Assembly (NCBI RefSeq): GCF_008000935.1
Contig: NZ_CP042831.1
Span: 1,984,001-2,048,000 of the forward strand
Origin: Flavobacterium alkalisoli
Lineage (GTDB): Bacteria; Bacteroidota; Bacteroidia; Flavobacteriales; Flavobacteriaceae
DNA length: 64,000 nt
Direction: 5' to 3'
Part shown: positions 44,629 to 53,690 of the stretch, one piece after another
Layout of the letters: every line of letters starts with the position of its first letter
Position numbering within the stretch: position 1 is the first letter of the stretch
Translations under genes and position numbers: made by a program
The notes under the pieces: model-generated
The model's database searches: none
What the model saw: only the letters and a program-made list of their open reading frames with translations
What the model was told of the DNA's origin: nothing

Positions 44629-45564
44629 ATGAAAAAAATATATATAACAATGGCTATTGCCTTTGCATCAGTATTTAGTGCAAAAGCGCAGCAGGACCCT
44701 CAGTATACTCAGTATATGTATACTATGAATGTGGTTAACCCTGCTTATGCCGGTTCTAAAGAAAGCATTTCGGGAGGATTGCTTTACAGGGCACAATGGG
44801 TAGACATAGAAGGGGCTCCAAAGACAGGAACACTGTCAATAAGCAGCCCGGTAGGTAAAAATGTAGGTTTAGGGCTTTCTGCAATAAGTGACAAGATTGG
44901 TCCGGTTGAAGAAACTAACGTGTATGGAGATTTCTCTTATACATTAAATTTAGGAGGAGAGCACAGGTTAGCATTAGGTTTAAAAACAGGGGTTACGTTT
45001 CAAAATGTAGGCTTATTTAGTGATATTGGTAATGGTTATGTTCCTTCAACAAGTGATGTGGCATTTAAGGAAAACTCAAGCAACACCTTCTTTAATTTTG
45101 GTACAGGTTTATTCTATTATACAGATAAGTATTATGTGTCTTTCTCTGTTCCAAATATGCTTAAAAACAGCTACCTGCAGGTAACTGATAGCGGGCAGGA
45201 GCGTAAATTCAGTTCAAATGTTCAGCATTACTTCTTATCGGGAGGTTATGTTTTCAATTTATCAGACAACACAAAACTGAAGCCGTCATTCATGATGAAA
45301 TCTGCATTTGATGCACCAACTTCACTGGATGTGGCCTTAAACTTCCTGTTCTTTGAAAAGTTTGAGATAGGTGGTACTTACAGGCTGGATGACTCAGTAG
45401 GCGCTATGGTAAACTATGCAATAACTCCTGGTCTTAGAATTGGTTATGCATACGATTATATAACATCCGATTTAAATGTTACTACTACGGCTTCACACGA
45501 GGTAATGCTTTTATTCGACCTGAATTTCAGGAAAAAAGTATCTGTTTCACCTCGATTCTTCTAA
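44629..45564 (+). CDS. PorP/SprF family type IX secretion system outer-membrane protein
   Basis: 311 residues: signal peptide (to about 20, SAKA-Q) and the PorP/SprF start QQDPQYTQYMYTMNVVNPAYAGSKE, followed by a beta-barrel ending with a C-terminal strand (FDLNFRKKVSVSPRFF). SprF-like proteins are needed to secrete or anchor specific type B adhesins. It lies between the giant adhesin and an OmpA protein, 23 bases before the latter, as in known sprB-sprF-type loci. It may also serve the giant repeat protein downstream. Confidence 0.92.
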   Translation: MKKIYITMAIAFASVFSAKAQQDPQYTQYMYTMNVVNPAYAGSKESISGGLLYRAQWVDIEGAPKTGTLSISSPVGKNVGLGLSAISDKIGPVEETNVYGDFSYTLNLGGEHRLALGLKTGVTFQNVGLFSDIGNGYVPSTSDVAFKENSSNTFFNFGTGLFYYTDKYYVSFSVPNMLKNSYLQVTDSGQERKFSSNVQHYFLSGGYVFNLSDNTKLKPSFMMKSAFDAPTSLDVALNFLFFEKFEIGGTYRLDDSVGAMVNYAITPGLRIGYAYDYITSDLNVTTTASHEVMLLFDLNFRKKVSVSPRFF

Positions 45565-45587
45565 TCTGTTAAAAGACATTTCTAAAC

Positions 45588-47447
45588 ATGAAAAAATTAT
45601 ATATAGCAGTAGGGTTGTTAATGGCATTACAGGGATATTCGCAATCTAAGGAAACCCTGAAAGCCGATGCCCTTTTTGAAAACAGCCGTTATACTGTTGC
45701 CATAGAAGAGTACCTTCAGCTTGCTAACAGCAACAAGGCAGATGCTTATGTATACAAACAGCTTGCAGATAGTTATTATGCTGTTTTTAATATGGATGAG
45801 GCTGCTAAATGGTATGCAAAGGCAGTAGAAACAAAACAGGATGCAGAAACATATTACAGATATGCTGTGGCATTGAAAACACAAGGAAAATATGCAGAGG
45901 CAAATAAGCAGATGGATACTTTTGCAGCGATGATGCCTAATGATCAGAGAGCGGTTTTACACAAAGCTAATCCTGATTATATCCCTTCACTAAACAGTCA
46001 GAACAAAATGTTTGATGCTACGGCATTAGATGTAAACAGTAAAGATAAAGGTGATTTTGGGGCAGTATTGTCTAACGATAACATACTTTATTTTGTAAGC
46101 GCCAGAAATACATCGGCAACAGACGATTATGGTCAGCCTTATATAGATATTTTCAGCTCTGTGAAAAATGCTGACGGTTCTTTCTCTGAAGCTGTAGCGG
46201 TATCAGAACTTAATACCCGTTTTCACGATGGACCTGTAGCGGTAAGCGCTGAGGGCAATACGGTTTATTTTGCACGAGATGGCCATGCAGAAGGGCAGTA
46301 TACAAAAGGTAAAAAAGTAAAACTTGCTCAAATAGGTTTATATAAGGCGACTAAGGTAGATGGCAAATGGCAAAACATCACGGCGCTTCCTTTTAACAGT
46401 ACTTCATATTCTGTAGGAAGCCCAAGCCTTAGTGCAGATGGCAAAACATTGTATTTTGCGTCAAACATGCCGGGTGGTTTAGGTGATACAGATATCTGGA
46501 AAATAAATGTTAACAGTGATGGTACTTATGGTATACCAGTTAATCTTGGTAAGGATATAAATACACCGGGTAAAGAGAATTTCCCTTTTATTACAGATGA
46601 TAATATTCTTTATTTCTCATCGGTTTCACGTCCGGGTTATGGAGGTTTTGACATTTTCAAAGCTGATCTTACCAAAGGAGGTGAAGCTGTAAATTTGGGT
46701 AAACCGATTAACAGTGAAAAAGACGATTTTTCTTTCAGTTTTAATACAAAGCAAAATGTAGGATATTTTTCGTCAAATCGTTCAGGCGTAGACAATATTT
46801 ATACTGCAAACCCAGTTTGTAGGGTAGAAGCTCTTACAACTGTTACAGATGTAAAGACAGGAAAGGTTCTTGCCGATGCAAAAGTGGCAATACTTGATAA
46901 TGCTAAAAATAGTATAGAAACAAAACAAACAGGAACAGATGGTAAAGCTTCTTATGATGTGGAGTGTGATACTGATTATGTTCTTGAGGTTTCAAAAACA
47001 GGTTATGAGCCCGCAACAATAGCTTTTGCCAAAACAGGCGAGAAAATAGTTATGGTTGAGGCAGCTCTTAGGCCGGTTAATGAGCTTATTAAAGAAACGC
47101 ATATTGAACTTGCCGATATCAACTTTGAGTTTGGTAAGAGTAATATAACCAGAGAAGGGGCTAAAGAGCTTGATAAGTTAGTTGAAATAATGAATGATTA
47201 CCCGGAAATGGTAATTCTTGTTAAGTCGCATACCGATACTAAAGGTAGTGCAGATTTTAACATGAAGCTTTCTGAAAAAAGAGCTCAGGCAACTGTTTCT
47301 TATGTTATTTCTAAAGGGATAAGCAAAGACAGGATTTCCGGAAAAGGCTATGGTGAATCTGAACCAAAAGTTAATTGCGGGGAGAAATGCACAGACGAAC
47401 AGAATGCTCAAAACAGGCGTTCGGAGTTTCTTATCGTGAAGAAGTAG
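45588..47447 (+). CDS. OmpA family protein with TPR, PD40 propeller and carboxypeptidase-regulatory-like domain (PorE-like)
   Basis: 619 residues: signal peptide (to about 18, LQGYSQ); TPR region (about 20-120); PD40/WD40-like propeller (about 150-400, ILYFVSARN, TLYFASNMPGGLGDTDIW); a CarboxypepD_reg-like module (about 410-490); and OmpA peptidoglycan-binding C-terminus (about 505-619, INFEFGKSNITREGAKELDKL, ISGKGYGESEPK). The architecture matches T9SS-associated OmpA proteins such as PorE that tether the secretion or adhesin apparatus to the cell wall. It is transcribed with the PorP/SprF gene. Confidence 0.88.
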   Translation: MKKLYIAVGLLMALQGYSQSKETLKADALFENSRYTVAIEEYLQLANSNKADAYVYKQLADSYYAVFNMDEAAKWYAKAVETKQDAETYYRYAVALKTQGKYAEANKQMDTFAAMMPNDQRAVLHKANPDYIPSLNSQNKMFDATALDVNSKDKGDFGAVLSNDNILYFVSARNTSATDDYGQPYIDIFSSVKNADGSFSEAVAVSELNTRFHDGPVAVSAEGNTVYFARDGHAEGQYTKGKKVKLAQIGLYKATKVDGKWQNITALPFNSTSYSVGSPSLSADGKTLYFASNMPGGLGDTDIWKINVNSDGTYGIPVNLGKDINTPGKENFPFITDDNILYFSSVSRPGYGGFDIFKADLTKGGEAVNLGKPINSEKDDFSFSFNTKQNVGYFSSNRSGVDNIYTANPVCRVEALTTVTDVKTGKVLADAKVAILDNAKNSIETKQTGTDGKASYDVECDTDYVLEVSKTGYEPATIAFAKTGEKIVMVEAALRPVNELIKETHIELADINFEFGKSNITREGAKELDKLVEIMNDYPEMVILVKSHTDTKGSADFNMKLSEKRAQATVSYVISKGISKDRISGKGYGESEPKVNCGEKCTDEQNAQNRRSEFLIVKK

Positions 47448-47477
47448 TTTAAGCTACTGTTAAAATAAGATTACATA

Positions 47478-47521
47478 GGCGAAAATAGGTGGTTTTACAG
47501 TTTAAATCACCTATTTTTGCC
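47478..47521 (+). terminator. Hairpin terminator overlapping the next gene's -7 box
   Basis: GGCGAAAATAGGTG (47478-47491) pairs with CACCTATTTTTGCC (47508-47521) across a 16-base loop, and a T run follows at 47523-47527. The 3' arm contains TATTTTTG (47512-47519), an exact TAnnTTTG box, 27 bases before the ATG at 47547. The hairpin and the promoter of the next gene share bases, so read-through, termination and initiation may be linked. Confidence 0.55.
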
Positions 47522-47546
47522 GTTTTTAAAAAAGGTTAAAAAATAA

Positions 47547-50500
47547 ATGAAAAAGATTATTACCTCGTGTTTGTTGCTTCTTGCAGGAATAACCGCAATG
47601 GCCCAAAACGAACCTAATGATTGTGTTAATGCAATTACAGTTTGCGGTAATGACACTTTTGTGTCAAATGCAAACGGAATAGGAAACGTTCAGGAAGTTA
47701 CCGGTTGCGGTGGGTTTGAAAACAACTCTATTTGGATCAAAATTAACATTGTTCAGGCGGGTACGCTAGGGTTTGACTTAATTCCCGATAATACCGACAT
47801 CAATGTCGATTATGATTTTTGGGTTTACCCTGCAAACGCTACCTGTGATGCTTTAGGAGCACCTATCCGTTGCTGTACCACAAACCCTCAGATGGCAGGG
47901 TTACCTAATAACCATACTGGTATGTACGGTAGTACTTTAATTACACAATCTGGTCCCGGTGCCGATGGTAATGGCTATGTTAGATGGTTAACCGTTTCTC
48001 CTGGTCAGTCATATTATATTGTAATTGACAGACCTTTAGGTGACGGTGGCTTCCAACTAAACTGGACAGGTACTGCTACTGCAGGTACAGGAGCATTTCC
48101 TGCACCTCCAACAGCAAATCAGTTGGAGGAAGTAAGAACATGTAGCATAGGAGGTAATACAGGTATTTTTGATTTAGGTGCTTTAAAACCTCAAATCAAT
48201 GCAGATACTACTAACAATACAATTCAGTTTTTTGCTACTGCGGCTAATGCGGTAGACGGTACTTCTCCATTAGGTAATATTATATCTAATACTACAAACC
48301 CTCAGCAGATATTTGCAAAGGTTATAGATAATACCACAGGGTGTTATTCATTAACCGATTTTAATATTGCGGTATATCCGGTTCCAAATGTAACTGTATC
48401 TGCAAACCCTCAGGACGCTTGTCCGGGTGCAGATGTAACTGTTACTTTTTCCGGTCCGGCTAATGCGAACTTTCATTACAATGTAAACGGAGGTCCGTCA
48501 CAGCTTCAAACACTAAACTCAACAGGTACTTTTACCATTACACAAAGTTACCTTGCCGATACGACTTATACACTTGAAGACGCTAATATCACTACTTCTG
48601 ATAATACAGTGGTATGTAGCCAAACCTTAACAGGTAGTGTAACAATTACAATTAATGAAATGGATGAGTTATTGTTTACAACAAACTCGCCTTTATGTGC
48701 CGGAGAAGATGGTATAATAACTCTTACAGGCCCGGCCAATGGTAGTGTAGATTATACTATTGGTACAAACCCTACTGTTCAGGTAGTTGACCTTGATGCA
48801 ACCGGTGAAGGTACTATTAACTTACCGGCTCTTACAGCAACAACTGACTTTGAAATTATAAGCGTAACCAATGGGGCTGCTCCGTTTTGTGTACTTACAC
48901 TAAACGAAACAGGAACTATAACAGTCACACCTACACCTGTACTTACAAATCCTGAACCGATGAACGAATGTGCAGACGGTATAACAGGATTAGGTACTTT
49001 TGATTTAGATAGTAATAATGCTGTTATTTCAGGAGGTGATAACTATATAATTACTTACCACTTAACACAGGCAGACGCCGATAACGATACAGGTGCATTA
49101 GCATCGCCATATGAGAGTACTGCTGCAAATCAAACTTTATTTGTTCGTGCAGAGGATGCTAACAATGCAAACTGTATTGCTTTTATAACACTTGATTTAA
49201 TTACAACCAGTGCTCCTACAATTAATATGCCGTCCCCTATTGTGGTTTGTGATGACAACGCAGATGGATTCATGCAGTTTGATTTAACTTCGGTTACTGC
49301 TCAAATTACAGGAGGCAATGCAAACTATTCGGTGTCATTCTATACTTCGTCTGCACAGGCACAGGCAGGAACTACACCAATTGCTAACCCAACGGCTTAT
49401 ACTAATAGTGCTGCGGGAGGACAAACAATATATGCAAGAGTTATAGATACGGCTAACTCAACGTGCTATTCAATAACTTCTTTTGAAATTACGGTTAACG
49501 ATACACCACAGGCGCCACAGGTAATAAGCAATTATAGCCTTTGTGATTTTGATGGTGACCAACAGGAGACATTCGATCTTACAACCAGAGCAGCAGAAGT
49601 AGGTCCTTACACACTTACTTATCACCTGTCTATGGCAGATGCCTCTAATCCTGCGGGAGGACAAAATGCAATTGCTGATCCGGCTAACTTTGTTTCAGCG
49701 GGAGAACCTGTTTATGTAAGGTCTCAAAATCCTAACGGATGTTTTGCTGTTACAGCTTTTAATACGGTAGTGAATACATTACCGGTAATAAATAATCCTG
49801 CACCTGTTTATACAGCTTGTGAGGAAGTGAACGGACAGGCAGATTTTATTCTTCATAACCATGATGGAAATGTTACAGGATTCCAGGCAGGATTTAGCGT
49901 TGCTTATTTCGATTCGCAATCGGCTGCAGAAATTGGAGATCCAGCTACTGCACTTCCTGATATCTATGTCTCTCCAACTACAGATATTTTTGCCAGAGTA
50001 ACTTCTACCGCTACTGGTTGTTGGATTGTAGTAACTGTACCGTTACAGGTTATTCAGGCTCCGGTAGCTCAAAATCCTGCTCCGCTTGAAGAGTGTGACT
50101 TTAATGCAGATGGTTCAGCAATATTTAACCTTCAGGTAGTACTTGATGCTATTGAAGCACAAATACCAAACAGTACTGCTACTATTCATGAAACTATTGA
50201 TGATGCTGATTTTGGCACAAACCCTGTATCAAATCCTGCAGCATACAACTATATTACAGTTAATAACCCTTCAGGGGTATTATATATAAGAGTTCAGTCG
50301 GGACAAACAACATGTTACGACGTAGTCGAACTACAATTAATTGTTCACCAGGCGCCTATCGCCACCGAACCGGCACCCTATGCACTATGCGACAACGGTC
50401 CGGATGATACTGACGGCGAGGGTATCTTTGTACTTCCTTCAAGAGAGTCTGAGATACTTGGCGGATTGGACCCTGCACTGTACACGGTTGGCTATTTTGC

Positions 50501-53500
50501 GACCCTTGAGGCAGCACAGGCCAATACCCCTGCCATTGCGACCCCGGGCAGCTACACGGCTACCAATACCGATTCCCCTGTTTATGTAAGGGTAACGGAC
50601 AATGCAACGGGCTGTTATGACATCGTGGAACTGGAGCTTATCGTCAACCCGCTACCTGTTGCTACCCAGCCTACACCATACACATTATGTGATGTGAACA
50701 CTATAGGAGGGCAGCCTGACGAGGTTGAGGAGTTTGACCTTACCACTAAGATCCCTGAGATCATCGGGGTCCAGACGGGAATCAATGTTACCTTCCACCA
50801 TACCCTTGCGGATGCTGATGCTAACATAAATGAAATACAGAACCCGCAGGCGTATACCAACCAGAGCAATGCCGAGGCGATCTATGTAAGGGTTACCTTT
50901 GAGGCTACGGGCTGCTACAGGATCGTATTGCTTGATATCAGGGTAGAGCCGCTACCGATAGTGGTTCCCCCTTCCCAGGAAGACCTTACCATGTGTGACC
51001 CAGACAGTGACGGCCATGCCCAGTTTGACCTTGATGCCCTTGTTGAGGATATGATCAACAACGGAGAGAACCTTTCTGTAACCTTCCACGAGACGGCACA
51101 GGATGCGGAACTGGGTATCAACGCCATCCCTAATACGGACAACTATACCAATACCAATGCCTATAACCAGACCATCTATGTAAGGGTGGAGAACACGGTA
51201 ACGGGCTGTTATACGGCTACGGCCTATGCGCTTAACCTTATTGTTGTGGATACCCTCAGATTGATGCGGACCTTCAGGACATCACCCTTTGTGATACGGA
51301 CAACAACGACCAGGATGCCATGGCAGCCGTGGACCTTACGGTTCAGGACAGCTACATACTGGAGCACTTAGGCAATGCGGACCCGTCGGATTATATCATC
51401 CATTACTTCAATAACCTTACGGCAGCCCAGAACGGAGCACCGAGGATTACCAACGCTGCGGGCTACACGGCTCAGGACGGAGAGGTTATCTATGTAAGGA
51501 TTGAGGATGTTGCCACGGGCTGCTACAGCATCGAGAGCTTCACCATCCATATCAATATCCCGCTTGCCTTAACACGTCCGCCTGTACTTAGCGTATGTAA
51601 CGAGGCCCTGCCGAATGATATGACCACGGAGTTTGACCTTACGGTAATGGAGAACACGATACTGGGCCCATTCGGGGTAGGCCTTGGCTACACGGTTAAC
51701 TACTATGAGCCCGGGGCAACCACACCGATTGCCGACCCTACTGCTTATGTGAACACCTCCAACCCGATGACATTAACGGTAGAGGTTATCACCCTTGCAG
51801 GGTGTAAGAGCTACACTACCATGACCATAAAGGTACTTCCGTTACCTACACCGAATACGACCCCTGATGCCCTTGTGTTATGTGATGACAACAATGCGGG
51901 GGACGGCCAGGAGGAGTTTGACCTTACCCAGGCAGCAGGGGACATTATGGACAACGAGCCGAACCTTATCTTAAGCTACCATCTTACTTATGAGGATGCT
52001 GACCAGGATATAAACGCCATAGCGGACCCTACGCAGTTTGTAAGCGGTACGGCTACGATATATGTAAGGGTAGAGGCCAACACGGGCAACCCGAATGATG
52101 CTGTATGTTACCAGATCGTTGAGCTTGAGCTTATCGTTAACCCGCTGCCTGCATTGGGCGAGAACGGGGCGATTCCTGCCTATGCGATCTGTGAGCAGAA
52201 CACCGATGGTTTTGCCACCTTTATACTAAGCAGCCACATCCCTGAGATACTGGGAGAGGATGCCGACCCGAACGATTACCTTGTAAGGTTCTACTTTGAT
52301 CAGGCAGCCCTTGATGCGGGCACAGCACTGCCGAACCAGTACAACAACATAAGCACGCCACAGGATATCCTTGTATGGGTACAGCACATAGAGAGCGGCT
52401 GTACCACCACCGCACCGATGCAGCTCCTGGTGGAGGAGGCCGCAGTAGCCAACGCCCCTGCCGACCCATCGCTGTCTACCTGTGATGATGACGGTACAAA
52501 CGACGGTATGCATGCCTTTGACCTTAGTGTCTTCGATGCGGAGATACTGGGAGCGCAGGACCCTGCGGACTACAGTGTTGCCTACTATGAGAGCTTTGAG
52601 GATGCAGATAATGCAACCAACCCTATAGCGGACCCTACGGTGTATGTGAACACCACTGCCGATGTTATGACCATCTATGCAAGGGTGACCAACACCTCGA
52701 CCATCAGCGGTTGCCATGACATCACGGAGATCACCCTTATAGTGGAAAGATTGCCTGAGCCTGTGATCACCTCGGTGGACGGCAGTGATACGATCTGTGT
52801 GGACTACACTACCGACGATGTGTTAAGGACAGTAACCCTGGACAGCGGCATCCCGAGCGGTATGGGCTACAGCTTTGTGTGGTACCTTGACGGAGTGGAA
52901 CTGACCGATTATGACCCGGCATCTCCTACCTATGAGGCGATAGCCGAGGGTAACTATACTGTAGAGGTAACAGGCCCTGCACCACTGAACTGTATCTCTG
53001 ATATCTCAGCAGCCTTCCAGGTTCAGAAGAGCGGCCCTGCCAGCCCTGTTGGTGTTGGTTATGAGGTGACCAACTACTTCAGCGACAACCAGGTTATCAC
53101 GGTGTTTGTTGAAGGGTATGGAGAATACGAGTACAAGCTTGATGAGGACGGCATGTGGCAGAGCAGCAATGTGTTTACCGATGTACCTGCAGGCACCCAT
53201 ACGGTATATGTAAGGGATGTTAGCACGGAGTTTGCGTGTGATGAGATTGCCATAGAGGGCGTAAGCCTTGTGGACTACCCGCATTACTTCACCCCTAACG
53301 GTGACGGTTACCACGATACCTGGAACATCATAGGGTTGAACCAGCCTGATGCTAAGGTGTACATCTTTGACCGTTACGGCAAGCTGATCAAGCAGATCAG
53401 TGCCACCGAAGAGAGTGAGGGCTGGGACGGTACCTTCAACGGTACACCGCTACCTGCTACGGACTACTGGTTCACGGTAACCTACCGTGAGACGGTTAAC

Positions 53501-53551
53501 GGTATGCCGGTTGTTAAGGAGTTCAAGGCACACTTCTCACTAAAGAGATAA
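47547..53551 (+). CDS. Giant T9SS repeat protein, type B sorting domain, interrupted by a one-base frameshift
   Basis: Two frames, 47547-51371 and 51320-53551, are one gene of about 2001 residues. The reading frame breaks in the CCC run at 51253-51255, and adding one C restores a continuous conserved repeat (PQIDADLQDITLCDTDNNDQ). The protein has a signal peptide (MKKIITSCLLLLAGITAMA-Q), an N-terminal PPC-like module (about 20-180), roughly 15 tandem 90-residue Ig-like/SprB-like repeats (each with CD-N-DG, TYHxTxxDA and YVRV), and a gliding-motility CTD (YFTPNGDGYHDTWN to KAHFSLKR). It is exported by T9SS, probably with the PorP/SprF-OmpA pair upstream. Repeat modules after about 50340 are GC-richer. 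As given the gene is broken; a sequencing error in a homopolymer is a real alternative. Confidence 0.82.
50340..53551 (+). other. GC-rich segment inside the giant repeat gene
   Basis: From about 50340 to the end of the gene base composition and codon choice change. Hand-counted 60-base samples give 47-50% G+C (for example 51001-51060 and 52201-52260), versus 33-40% for samples in the first half (48001-48060 and 49141-49200). Codons shift to forms such as GCC, ACC, ATC and CTG. The change falls at a module boundary and ends at the stop codon, as if the 3' half was acquired from a GC-richer relative or spread by repeat conversion. Confidence 0.7.
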
Positions 53552-53570
53552 GACACAATAAACAAATGAT

Positions 53571-53604
53571 AAAAACAGGCAGCCGAAGGGCTGCCTGTTT
53601 TGTT
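53571..53604 (+). terminator. Intrinsic terminator after the giant repeat gene
   Basis: ACAGGCAGCC (53575-53584), loop GAAG, GGCTGCCTGT (53589-53598), with flanking AAAA and TTTT. Confidence 0.9.
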
Positions 53605-53612
53605 TTAATAGT

Positions 53613-53669
53613 TTAATCATTTCTTAATACAGGTTTACCACAGGCTAATTTTAAGGCTCTTTATGTTTG
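53613..53669 (+). promoter_or_regulatory. Pho-box-like promoter C (peroxidase 2)
   Basis: TTAAT at 53613 and 53624, degenerate third unit TTACC at 53635 (11-base steps), and -7 box TATGTTTG at 53662-53669. The stretch TTAATCATTTCTTAATAC is identical to promoter A although the coding regions have diverged. Confidence 0.7.
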
Positions 53670-53690
53670 CATTTTCTAATAGCCTGAAAT

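Noticed and set aside
50340..53300. Repeated DNA blocks in the giant repeat gene considered as CRISPR-like or satellite repeats
   Set aside because: Units are about 270 bases, in frame and encode a protein module; there are no short palindromic repeats with unique spacers.
51320..53551. The 3' frame as a separate gene starting at ATG 51320
   Set aside because: It starts in the middle of a conserved repeat module, has no signal peptide or ribosome site, and continues the upstream gene after a one-base shift.
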